Assembly (NCBI GenBank): GCA_023230825.1
Contig: JALNWO010000047.1
Location: forward strand, 1-10,836
From: Acholeplasmataceae bacterium
GTDB lineage: Bacteria > Bacillota_I > Bacilli_A > Acholeplasmatales > Acholeplasmataceae
Reading direction: 5' to 3'
Length of the DNA: 10,836 nucleotides
A model generated the notes under the pieces. The model saw only the letters and a program-made list of their open reading frames with translations. It made no database searches and was not told where the DNA came from. The position numbers and the translations under genes were made by a program. This document shows positions 1 through 6,601 of the stretch, in pieces; within the stretch, counting starts at the first letter, position 1, and each line of letters starts with the position of its first letter.

Positions 1-2935
1 TAAACAAATCAAAAGGCTGACATTAGTATTGTTGGTTGCTGTAGCCGTAGTAACCTTAGCAGCTTGTACAGGAAGTGAAAAAACTCCTTACGGCGACCTT
101 TCAGATGAAAATATTTATTTGTCTTATGACAATTTAAAAGTGACTGAAAAAGAATTATACGACCATTTACGCTTACAAGGAGCTACCGTTCTTGCGACCA
201 TGGTCGATGACATCGTTTTTGCAGATGAAATTGCAAGTACAAAAGTAAAATTACAAAATAACGATGAAGGACTCGTTGAGTATTTTAACGAAGTTCTTAA
301 CAAAGCTATTCATGGAACAAATGACGAGGAAAGCCTTGAAAAATTGTTCGATAAACATCACGATCAATATGTGAGAAATATTGAGAAATTTGCTGACTCA
401 TTATACTTACTAGATAATAGTATGAACATTCAAAATGTAATTAACGATCTATTAGGTTTAAATGATCCTTTCGCAAATTATCACACACTTTCATACTTAT
501 TGAATCGTTATGCCCTTCGTGTAGCCCAACGAGAAATTGCTCGTGAAATTTTGGATGAAGACGTTTTAGATGATAAGCACGAACAATATATTAAGGATGA
601 AGACATCGTATCATACTACAAGAATAACAAACAAGGTCGTTATGACGTTGATGCCTTAATCGTTCGCTTTATTAACTTAAACGAAGCGAATGCTGCGTTA
701 TACCAAGTCGGTTTAAAATCAGATTCACGCGGATTCTGGTATGCGATTCCTGACATTAGATTATTGCCAGGTGATGCGAACTACGTTGATTTAGATAGCC
801 CTGACTATGCTTATGTTAAAGACATTTTAGATGACTTAGGAATTACTGCTAAATTGGGTGTAAATCTTGAAGATCGCCAAATGATTACTGTCAAAGATTT
901 TGAAGATTACTACCGCGCGTATATTATTAATACGAACCGTTCAACTGGTTTCTCAGACGTTAGTTTATTGCCAGACCAATTTAAAGCAAAACTTGTTGAA
1001 ATTTATAATTTATTAAACCCAGCAACAAAATTAAAGATTGAAGTTGATGGTTCTATTGTTGGTGATGGTCATGACTATACGACAACCATTACCTACGATG
1101 AATTATCAAAAATTAACTCAAGTTTAAGAACTCATATTTATACAACATTAAAATCAGCAGATACCATGGCTGACCCAGAAGATACAGTCGATGGAAAACC
1201 ATACTCATCAAGAATTCAAACATTTGGTAATTCTCGCTACTTAGTATTCAAATTATCTGACGATAGTGAATCTGAAGAAGGTGTTTTAGTTGAGCACGAA
1301 ACTGATAGTGAAAAAGATGTGTTCGCAACAACGCCCGAAGCACAAGCGATTAAAACAGAAATGAAAGCAGAAATGGTCAAAGCTAAATTAACTGATAACT
1401 ACATTTCTCAACAAATGAACAAGATTTATGATGAAACATCTTTAGATATCTATGATGGTGTTGTCCGCTTATTCTATGAACAAAACTATGGCTATAAAGG
1501 CACAACAACAAACCGCGACGGCGCAGTTGTTGCTAAAGTTGGATCTCAAGAAATAAAAGTTGTTGATTTCTATAATAAGATTGAAGCATCCTTTGGAATT
1601 AACGTCGCCCTTGATATTCTAAGTAACAAATACTTAGATGCGAGCGACAAATACTCAATTTCAAGTGCTGATAAAGCTGATTACACACAACAATTTGAAA
1701 ATATCATTTCTCAATTTTCCGCAAATAACTTTGCAGCATCCGGTTATCCAGCAAACTTAGGTCGTCAAAACTTCTTACTCTTAGCCTTCGGCTCAAGAAC
1801 CAACCAAGAAGCGATTAATAACTTATTTATTTATCCTGACTTAAGACAACAATACTTAGATGATTATGAACTTCATTTTGATAATGATGAAATTTATACC
1901 GCTTTAGCTACATTAGCTGAAAGACAATACAATGAATTTGAATCCATCACTGTGAGCCACTTGCTCGTTTACTTTGACCAAAATGGTGATGATTCTCCAG
2001 ATAACCCACAAGAATACTTAGATTCATTATCACCTGCAGCACAAATCGAAGTCATTGAAGGTTTACAAGAGTTAATGGATTTAGTCTATTCACGCTTAGG
2101 CATGTACAAAGGCATTAAAGAAGGACTCCAAGAAATCGCCAAAGACTTTAATAACTCAGGTCGGATTGAAATTGGTAGTGTGATTCCACCATTCGATTAC
2201 ACCTTAGAAAGTATTTGGGCAAAATATCGTCAACTTGGTTTCCACTTGAAATTTGAAGACATTACTTCTTCCATTACAAACACATCTAACTTTGTTACAG
2301 GCTCAACTGTCTTAGACGAAGTCTTCTACAACCGAGCAATGGAACTTCATGATACACTTTCAGCAATTGAAGATGATGATTCATTATTCCCATACTTAGA
2401 TTTCTATGATGCGTGGGTGAACACTAATAACGCCTTTAACGAAAACGACTTAGAAAATGTTAAATCATCCTTTGGTTATCATTTCATCCTCGCAACAAAA
2501 GTTGGCGAAACAACATCTGCTCGCTTTACTGAAGATGAAGATCCAAATGGTAAATACGTTCTCACAGATTTAGATGATTTAGATGTATATAATGATGATA
2601 GTGATACATTAACAGCTAAACAAGTTGAATACTTCTTACGCGGTTCGCTCCTTGATGAAGGTGTTGAAGTGCCCACAGATGTTCAAACAGCCATTAACAA
2701 TTACTTAAATCCAGTTCTAAATGTCTATCGTGGAACGTATATGCAACGTCAAATTATGTTTAACTTATTAGATGGTGCAACCTTAACCGCATCTACAGGT
2801 GCAGCTCGCTTAAATGTTATTAAAGAAATCAACGTTCGTCAGTTACATGACTACATGTTATCAACAAACGGCGGCGTCTTTGATAACAACTATAACGCTT
2901 TATATGGTGACATCCTCGATGTATTAAAAGGATAA
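1..2935 (+). CDS. Large PrsA/SurA-like foldase lipoprotein, 5'-partial by a few codons
   Basis: Likely an extracytoplasmic, lipid-anchored chaperone or peptidyl-prolyl isomerase of the PrsA/SurA/parvulin group. The frame is open at the left edge: it reads K-Q-I-K-R, a hydrophobic stretch, then the lipobox L-A-A-C (Cys codon 65-67). This is a complete lipoprotein signal apart from the first one or two residues, so the first TTG at 29 is not the start. Counting from that TTG, the 968 residues hold two SurA_N-like segments (about 31-66 and 501-537). Each is followed by a helical stretch and a parvulin-like region (about 191-410 and 618-826). The second keeps the parvulin signatures V-S-H-L-L-V (H644) and F-G-Y-H-F-I (H818); the first has A209 and R403 instead. 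PrsA proteins are usually near 300 residues, so this one is about three times as long. The neighbour yhaM also lies near prsA in Bacillus, which supports the call. Enzyme activity is inferred. Stop TAA. Confidence 0.72.
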   Translation, partial: KQIKRLTLVLLVAVAVVTLAACTGSEKTPYGDLSDENIYLSYDNLKVTEKELYDHLRLQGATVLATMVDDIVFADEIASTKVKLQNNDEGLVEYFNEVLNKAIHGTNDEESLEKLFDKHHDQYVRNIEKFADSLYLLDNSMNIQNVINDLLGLNDPFANYHTLSYLLNRYALRVAQREIAREILDEDVLDDKHEQYIKDEDIVSYYKNNKQGRYDVDALIVRFINLNEANAALYQVGLKSDSRGFWYAIPDIRLLPGDANYVDLDSPDYAYVKDILDDLGITAKLGVNLEDRQMITVKDFEDYYRAYIINTNRSTGFSDVSLLPDQFKAKLVEIYNLLNPATKLKIEVDGSIVGDGHDYTTTITYDELSKINSSLRTHIYTTLKSADTMADPEDTVDGKPYSSRIQTFGNSRYLVFKLSDDSESEEGVLVEHETDSEKDVFATTPEAQAIKTEMKAEMVKAKLTDNYISQQMNKIYDETSLDIYDGVVRLFYEQNYGYKGTTTNRDGAVVAKVGSQEIKVVDFYNKIEASFGINVALDILSNKYLDASDKYSISSADKADYTQQFENIISQFSANNFAASGYPANLGRQNFLLLAFGSRTNQEAINNLFIYPDLRQQYLDDYELHFDNDEIYTALATLAERQYNEFESITVSHLLVYFDQNGDDSPDNPQEYLDSLSPAAQIEVIEGLQELMDLVYSRLGMYKGIKEGLQEIAKDFNNSGRIEIGSVIPPFDYTLESIWAKYRQLGFHLKFEDITSSITNTSNFVTGSTVLDEVFYNRAMELHDTLSAIEDDDSLFPYLDFYDAWVNTNNAFNENDLENVKSSFGYHFILATKVGETTSARFTEDEDPNGKYVLTDLDDLDVYNDDSDTLTAKQVEYFLRGSLLDEGVEVPTDVQTAINNYLNPVLNVYRGTYMQRQIMFNLLDGATLTASTGAARLNVIKEINVRQLHDYMLSTNGGVFDNNYNALYGDILDVLKG
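2..67 (+). other. Lipoprotein signal peptide and lipobox
   Basis: The translated start has basic residues (K, K, R), then a leucine/valine/alanine-rich core, then L-A-A-C followed by T-G-S-E-K. This fits the type II signal peptidase consensus L-[AS]-[GA]-C. The cysteine codon is TGT at 65-67, so the mature lipidated protein begins there. The base before the first full codon is T, so at least one codon ending in T, plus the start codon, lies to the left of the window. Confidence 0.85.
98..1258 (+). repeat. Foldase module 1 (SurA_N-like plus parvulin-like, histidines lost)
   Basis: This is the first copy of a putative protein-level duplication inside the lipoprotein. It begins with L-S-Y-D-N-L-K-V-T-E-K-E-L-Y, which resembles the 'V-x-K-V-N-G-x-x-I-T-x-x-D-L-Y' opening of PrsA/SurA N-domains. 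Later come E-D-I-V-S-Y-Y-K and V-D-A-L-I-V-R-F, the positions where parvulins have the linker helix and the first strand 'x-S-H-I-L-V'. It closes with F-G-N-S-R-Y-L-V-F-K-L. The two expected histidines are A209 and R403. The alignment was made by eye, so boundaries are approximate. Confidence 0.5.
1520..2506 (+). repeat. Foldase module 2 (SurA_N-like plus parvulin-like, histidines kept)
   Basis: This is the second copy of the module. It opens with V-A-K-V-G-S-Q-E-I-K-V-V-D-F-Y, a good match to the start of PrsA/SurA N-domains. After a helical stretch come D-N-D-E-I-Y, V-S-H-L-L-V-Y-F (H644) and, some 170 residues later, S-S-F-G-Y-H-F-I (H818). Parvulin domains normally span about 90-100 residues between these landmarks, so this domain carries a large insertion. 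About 140 further residues follow it, largely helical in appearance and of unknown role. Confidence 0.58.
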
Positions 2936-2943
2936 TTACATAC

Positions 2944-2978
2944 AAAAAAAGACCACTTCGGTGGTCTTTATTTTTTTG
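2944..2978. terminator. Bidirectional intrinsic terminator with UUCG tetraloop
   Basis: A 9-bp stem (2948-2956 with 2961-2969, AAAGACCAC/GTGGTCTTT) closes a TTCG loop on a C-G pair, the extra-stable cUUCGg tetraloop. Seven T follow on the plus strand (2971-2977) and seven A precede it (2944-2950), so each direction ends in a U-run. It lies between the converging lipoprotein and yhaM genes and should end both transcripts. The yhaM stop codon (2968-2970) lies partly inside the right arm. Confidence 0.93.
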
Positions 2979-3888
2979 ATTTATAAAATTTCATTTTATC
3001 TAAAACTTGAACGGGTCCGGTAAACTGGCCCGCTTTTGTTTCAGCGAGAATATCACCTAAAACAGAAAACTTAGAATCAATCGTATCGATATACCACAAG
3101 AGGAGGGCCTCTCCTGTTTGGGGCTTCTTGGGTGACCCAAAATGATACTGCCCATGGTGTGCTAAAATCATATGTTTAAGTAACAACGTTTCTTCACGAT
3201 CTTGATAGCCTAATGATTTCGCAACCACTTCAATATCTAATGCTTGCATCACTAAGTGACCAACTAACAAACCTTCTTTGGTATATTCGCCATCAACACC
3301 ACTAATCTCGGTTAACTTTGACATGTCGTGTAAGATGGTACCTGCGTATAATAAGTCACGGTCTAAATAAGGATAAACTTCAATAAAAGGATCAATTAGC
3401 TTTAACATCGTTAAAGTATGGAAACTTAAACCACCCACGTATGCATGGTGGAATTTGGTCGCGGCAGGGTGCATATAAAACATCTTTTGGTTTTCTTTAT
3501 AAATGGTATTGGTAATATCTGCTAAAACTGGATTCTTAATTATTTTAAGATAACTTTCAATCCCAGTTTTAATGTCACTCACAGGCAGCGGTGCATATAC
3601 ATAAAAATGTTTTAAAACTTTTTCTAATTCTTTTTCATTTAAAACTTTTTCAACAGGGTCAATCCGATCCAATCGTAAAACCAAATCATCTTCATAACGA
3701 ACAACTGCTACTGCAGTGAAAGCATACACCTGACCGAGTTTAATTAAAGGCACTTGTTCATCATTTAATTTAATATTAATATGTTCTTGTTCGACTGTAA
3801 CGATTGTTGTGTTAGAAAAGTGTGCTCCAGTATTAATACTTTCTACCTTGCCAATAATTTGATATGTTTTGTTTTCTAATAAATTCAT
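2968..3888 (-). CDS. yhaM: 3'-5' exoribonuclease YhaM (OB-fold plus HD domain)
   Basis: Cytoplasmic 3'-5' exoribonuclease of the YhaM/CBF1 family, which trims RNA 3' ends and takes part in mRNA turnover in low-GC Gram-positives. The 306 residues compare with about 314 in Bacillus. An OB-fold-like N-terminal part (about 8-78) is followed by the HD domain: A-A-T-K-F-H-H-A-Y-V-G-G-L-S-F-H (H157), D-R-D-L-L-Y-A-G-T-I-L-H-D (H187-D188), V-G-H (H211), I-L-A-H-H-G (H244-H245) and W-Y-I-D-T-I-D-S-K (D268, D271). These are the metal-binding and conserved positions of the family. The HD part is well conserved; the OB part is divergent and slightly short. The start ATG has AGGTGA just upstream. It is the second gene of an operon, 8 bases after cca. 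The stop TAA lies in the shared terminator. Confidence 0.93.
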   Translation of the reverse strand: MNLLENKTYQIIGKVESINTGAHFSNTTIVTVEQEHINIKLNDEQVPLIKLGQVYAFTAVAVVRYEDDLVLRLDRIDPVEKVLNEKELEKVLKHFYVYAPLPVSDIKTGIESYLKIIKNPVLADITNTIYKENQKMFYMHPAATKFHHAYVGGLSFHTLTMLKLIDPFIEVYPYLDRDLLYAGTILHDMSKLTEISGVDGEYTKEGLLVGHLVMQALDIEVVAKSLGYQDREETLLLKHMILAHHGQYHFGSPKKPQTGEALLLWYIDTIDSKFSVLGDILAETKAGQFTGPVQVLDKMKFYKSKK

Positions 3889-3893
3889 TGTTT

Positions 3894-3899
3894 CACCTA
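3894..3899 (-). promoter_or_regulatory. yhaM ribosome binding site overlapping the cca stop codon
   Basis: Read on the minus strand, the junction is TAGGTGAAACAATG. TAG is the cca stop (3899-3897), its last two bases start the AGGTGA Shine-Dalgarno sequence, and the yhaM ATG follows 5 bases later. This suggests that ribosomes finishing cca reinitiate on yhaM. Confidence 0.85.
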
Positions 3900-5045
3900 T
3901 TTCACTTGTTCCATAAGGAAGGTTGTTAAACTTTCCTTATCATTTTTCAATTCATTTTTTAAAATTTTCAAAATCATTTGTTGCTGGATGTCTTTAACCC
4001 AAGCCCCAGCTTTTTTCTTAGTTAAAGCAATCATTTCTGAAGCGCGTAACTTTAAATCTAATTCAGACTGTAAGGGAATTTTTTCATAACGTTCTTCTAT
4101 TTGACCACGCATCAGTTTCTCTCTTCCAAGCTGATAGTTGACTCGGTTGGCTAAAAGTGATAATTCTAAACCATATGTGTATAATTCATAAGCATCGTAT
4201 TTAGGCCCACTATTCGCAAGTTTCGCAGCCTGTGCATAACGATGTCGATGTTTATTGGAAAACTTCCATTCACTTGGGATGATGCCATCATTTAAGGCAA
4301 AACAAAGGGTAAAGAAGACATCGGTATATGGCATCTCATCCATTTCTAGAACCGCTTCAATCCCCTTTTTTAATCCGGGTAATTCTTCGTGGAAAGTTGT
4401 TGTCACCATCGATTTAAACGCTTTTTTTAAATGCGGACCCGAAAGGGTTTTAAGCAGCTCATTTAAAATCCGTTCGTCTGAAACGAGATGGATCTTCTTG
4501 CGGTTATTTTGGATGGCTTCTCGAGTTTGTTTATCAATTTGAAAACCTAGTTTGGCTTGGAAATAGAAAGCGCGTAACATTCTTAAGGCATCCTCATTAA
4601 ATCGTTCCTCCGGATTACCAATGGTACGAATCATTTTATATTGAAGATCGTCACGACCACCAACATAATCGATAATTTCTGATTTTTCCGTCATTAATAG
4701 TCCATTAATGGTAAAATCACGGCGCTTAACATCATCTTCAACACTGTCGCTATATTCGATTTTTTCAGGGCGACGTCCATCTAAATACGTCCCGTCTTCA
4801 CGATACGTCGTGACTTCAAATTGTTCATCTTTATATAAAACCGTGACCGTTCCATATTTTAATCCTGTTGGGACGGTACGAAAGATTTCTGCAACTTGAT
4901 AAGGTCTTGCGTTCGTAGTAATATCGACATCATTGACCTCCATATTTAAAAGATGGTCACGGACTGCGCCACCAACAATAAATGCTTCATATCCAGCTTT
5001 ATTAAGTTCGTATAAAACGCCTTTGGCTGTTTTAATTGTACTCAT
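3897..5045 (-). CDS. cca: CCA-adding tRNA nucleotidyltransferase (class II)
   Basis: Adds or repairs the 3' CCA end of tRNAs, using CTP and ATP without a nucleic acid template, in the cytoplasm. The 382 residues show the class II motifs in order: G-G-A-V-R-D (25-30), the catalytic D-V-D-I-T-T with D39 and D41, R-R-D-F-T-I-N-G-L (108-116), the linker N-P-E-E-R-F-N (144-150), and the nucleotide-selecting E-D-A-L-R (151-155) followed by R-A-F-Y-F-Q-A-K-L-G-F. The C-terminal K-K-A-G-A-W-V (344-350) and a following helix match the tail region of Bacillus-type CCA enzymes. With this set of motifs, CCA addition is more likely than poly(A) polymerase. The ATG has GGTGAT 3 bases upstream and an extended -10 just before that. 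First gene of the cca-yhaM operon; stop TAG. Confidence 0.94.
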   Translation of the reverse strand: MSTIKTAKGVLYELNKAGYEAFIVGGAVRDHLLNMEVNDVDITTNARPYQVAEIFRTVPTGLKYGTVTVLYKDEQFEVTTYREDGTYLDGRRPEKIEYSDSVEDDVKRRDFTINGLLMTEKSEIIDYVGGRDDLQYKMIRTIGNPEERFNEDALRMLRAFYFQAKLGFQIDKQTREAIQNNRKKIHLVSDERILNELLKTLSGPHLKKAFKSMVTTTFHEELPGLKKGIEAVLEMDEMPYTDVFFTLCFALNDGIIPSEWKFSNKHRHRYAQAAKLANSGPKYDAYELYTYGLELSLLANRVNYQLGREKLMRGQIEERYEKIPLQSELDLKLRASEMIALTKKKAGAWVKDIQQQMILKILKNELKNDKESLTTFLMEQVK

Positions 5046-5069
5046 TTTATCACCGTTTCTATTATATCA
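5043..5069 (-). promoter_or_regulatory. Extended -10 promoter and ribosome binding site of cca-yhaM
   Basis: On the minus strand, TGA-TATAAT (5069-5061) is a perfect extended -10 element. It is followed by 6 bases, GGTGAT (5054-5049), 3 bases and the cca ATG (5045-5043). No convincing -35 box lies 16-18 bases upstream, as is common for extended -10 promoters. The usual distance from -10 to +1 places the RNA start at or next to the first base of the Shine-Dalgarno sequence, giving a leader of only about 9 bases. Confidence 0.68.
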
Positions 5070-5073
5070 AGAA

Positions 5074-5138
5074 AAAGGGCAATTTAATAGGAAAACCACA
5101 CAAAACAAAAGGAACCATTATTAACGAATGAGCCCTTT
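5074..5138. repeat. Inverted repeat AAAGGGC / GCCCTTT between divergent promoters
   Basis: AAAGGGC at 5074-5080 and GCCCTTT at 5132-5138 are perfect 7-base inverted copies in the 125-base cca-yigZ gap. Each promoter, read in its own direction, therefore has GCCCTTT shortly before its -10 box (7 bases for cca, 11 for yigZ). The 51 bases between are A+T-rich and hold nothing else that I can name. It may be a shared operator or chance. Confidence 0.35.
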
Positions 5139-5146
5139 CATAAGTA

Positions 5147-5173
5147 TGTTATAATAACGGTGGTGATAGGATG
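5147..5173 (+). promoter_or_regulatory. Extended -10 promoter and ribosome binding site of yigZ
   Basis: TGT-TATAAT at 5147-5155 is a perfect extended -10 element. After 6 bases comes GGTGAT (5162-5167), then 3 bases and the ATG (5171). The spacing is identical to that of the divergent cca promoter. No clear -35 box is visible. The predicted RNA start is around 5161-5162, so the transcript would begin almost at the Shine-Dalgarno sequence. Confidence 0.7.
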
Positions 5174-5782
5174 CATTATATTAAAGAGATATCTACACAT
5201 CAAATCGAAATTAATAAATCACTTTTTATTGGGATTCTTTTTCCACTTAATCGCATTGAAGAGATTAAAGAAAAACTTGAAGAAGCGAAAATCATGTTTC
5301 CCAAAGCCACCCATTATTGTAGTGCTTCTTTATTTGGTAAAGGGCATGAACATGCTACTTCTAACGATGATGGCGAGCCTTCAAGAACAGCAGGGCTCCC
5401 TATTTTAGAAACGTTGAAACTACACCACATCACCAATGTTCTTTGTGTGGTGGTTCGTTATTATGGCGGAAAAAAACTTGGTGCCTCGGGGCTTATTAGA
5501 GCTTACAGACGTGCCGCTTCGGAGGTATTACAAAAAGCCACCTTTTTTGATAAGAAGTTGATGCAAGGCCACTCCATTACCTTCCCTTACCCTTTCATTC
5601 ATAAAGTCGATTACTTACTGGAAGGGATTGCGGTAATTGAAGATAAAGTTTTCTTGGATGATGTGACCTATAAAGTTTATTTTAAAGAAAAAGACATGAG
5701 CGTCTTTGATGATATGAAACATCAGTTTATTCATCAAGAGCCACTTGAAGATAAAATATTATGGATTAAGGTTGAAAAATAA
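5171..5782 (+). CDS. yigZ: YigZ/YvyE family protein (IMPACT, UPF0029)
   Basis: Member of the YigZ/IMPACT family, widespread proteins of uncertain biochemical role; the eukaryotic relative IMPACT is linked to control of translation through GCN1/GCN2. The 203 residues are close to the usual 200-215. The N-terminal UPF0029 domain shows A-T-H-Y-C-S-A (46-52), the signature N-D-D-G-E-P-S-R-T-A-G-L-P-I-L (66-79) and V-V-V-R-Y-Y-G-G-K-K-L-G (93-104) followed by G-L-I-R-A-Y. The rest (about 135-203) fits the small C-terminal DUF1949 domain. The start is set by GGTGAT 3 bases upstream. It is transcribed alone: divergent from cca and closed by a terminator right after the TAA. Confidence 0.94.
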   Translation: MHYIKEISTHQIEINKSLFIGILFPLNRIEEIKEKLEEAKIMFPKATHYCSASLFGKGHEHATSNDDGEPSRTAGLPILETLKLHHITNVLCVVVRYYGGKKLGASGLIRAYRRAASEVLQKATFFDKKLMQGHSITFPYPFIHKVDYLLEGIAVIEDKVFLDDVTYKVYFKEKDMSVFDDMKHQFIHQEPLEDKILWIKVEK

Positions 5783-5818
5783 AGTGCTTCTCACGAAAGT
5801 GAAAAGCACTCTTTTTTT
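5783..5818. terminator. Intrinsic terminator after yigZ, probably bidirectional
   Basis: AGTGCTT (5783-5789) pairs with AAGCACT (5804-5810). After one C/A mismatch, TCAC (5791-5794) pairs with GTGA (5799-5802) around a GAAA loop. Seven T follow at 5812-5818. On the minus strand the stem is followed by a weaker U-rich run (TTTATTTTT), so it can also end the converging surface-protein/ywaF transcript. The ywaF stop codon (5817-5819) overlaps the T-run. Confidence 0.92.
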
Positions 5819-6590
5819 AGTTTTCTTGGAGATTTCTTTTTTGTTCCCATCGCTGAAAGAGATAGTACGTAAAGAAGCCTGCTCCAATTAATAATGTTAG
5901 TAAAACTATTAAATAATAAGGATAAGGTAAGGGGACGATAATATCAAACATCGGTTCTCCGTATCTTGTCCAGAAAAAATTGGTAAAGCCACCAGTATTA
6001 TTATTGAGGTTGTACATACTCATGCCATAAGCTAAAACAGTTGATAATAAGACACTAGCAACGGGGATATAATAACGCTTGTAAGACACTTTAAAGAAGT
6101 CGTTTTTCCAAGCATAGACAATCCCGAACCATAAAAGGACGTGAGAGATGTAGCTTTGTAAGGGTAGAAAACTGTAAGGATTATGCCAAGGTAAAATACC
6201 AGTGGGAATAAGAATTGCCATTGGGGATGCCAATAGTGCATGAAGGAAGACCATTTCAAACATCCATTTTCTTCTAAATAAACCGGCAATAATCATTAAG
6301 TAAACGCCGATAGAACAAAGGTGGAAGGATAAGGCCCCAACCCATGACATGTTATAGACATAATGAAAGTTAAGGACTCTTAAGAGTTCTAAAATAAATA
6401 AGAGTGATCCTGTGAAAATCATCCAGGCATCTTTATTTTTTGCTTTTTTGCCAAAGTGCCAAAAGATAACAAAGAACAAGACACTGATGACTAGCATAAT
6501 AATATGATAAATTCCTAAGAGTTGACCTTCAAGAGGGTCATAAGTAAAACCCTCTTGAAGCCAAAAGTATTTAATAAAGTCTTGTATCAT
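5817..6590 (-). CDS. ywaF: TIGR02206 family integral membrane protein (YwaF-like)
   Basis: Integral membrane protein of the TIGR02206/YwaF family, whose function is unknown to me. Seven hydrophobic segments are visible, roughly at residues 25-46, 56-75, 85-104, 111-130, 147-162, 174-190 and 222-246. The third contains F-H-L-C (89-92), the place of the conserved H-L-C signature. The polar segment Y-N-L-N-N-N-T-G-G-F (193-202) matches the Asn-rich conserved loop, and the tail is basic. The chosen start is ATG at 6590 (257 residues), because AGGTGA at 6601-6596 stands 5 bases before it. A GTG at 6599 lies inside that ribosome binding site and cannot be the start. It follows the surface protein without a gap and is probably translationally coupled to it. 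Confidence 0.85.
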   Translation of the reverse strand: MIQDFIKYFWLQEGFTYDPLEGQLLGIYHIIMLVISVLFFVIFWHFGKKAKNKDAWMIFTGSLLFILELLRVLNFHYVYNMSWVGALSFHLCSIGVYLMIIAGLFRRKWMFEMVFLHALLASPMAILIPTGILPWHNPYSFLPLQSYISHVLLWFGIVYAWKNDFFKVSYKRYYIPVASVLLSTVLAYGMSMYNLNNNTGGFTNFFWTRYGEPMFDIIVPLPYPYYLIVLLTLLIGAGFFTYYLFQRWEQKRNLQEN

Positions 6591-6595
6591 ATAGG

Positions 6596-6601
6596 TCACC
6601 T
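6596..6601 (-). promoter_or_regulatory. ywaF ribosome binding site overlapping the upstream stop codon
   Basis: On the minus strand the junction reads TAGGTGACCTATATG. TAG (6602-6600) ends the surface protein and its AG opens the AGGTGA Shine-Dalgarno sequence; the ATG follows after CCTAT. The layout is the same as at the cca-yhaM junction and fixes the ywaF start at 6590. Confidence 0.85.

Noticed and set aside
29..31. TTG as start of the lipoprotein gene
   Set aside because: The frame continues upstream to the window edge with K-Q-I-K-R-L-T-L, exactly the basic n-region and hydrophobic core expected before the lipobox. The true start is outside the window.
4255..5124. Short plus-strand frames opposite cca
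   Set aside because: They are antisense to conserved parts of the CCA enzyme, lack good ribosome binding sites and give composition unlike real proteins (Ser/Arg-rich reverse complements).
5160..5408. 82-residue plus-strand frame overlapping the start of yigZ
   Set aside because: It is an overlapping frame of yigZ with no ribosome binding site of its own and no recognisable family, while yigZ is clearly conserved in the other frame.
6597..6599. GTG as start of ywaF
   Set aside because: This GTG is part of the AGGTGA Shine-Dalgarno sequence that serves the ATG at 6590.
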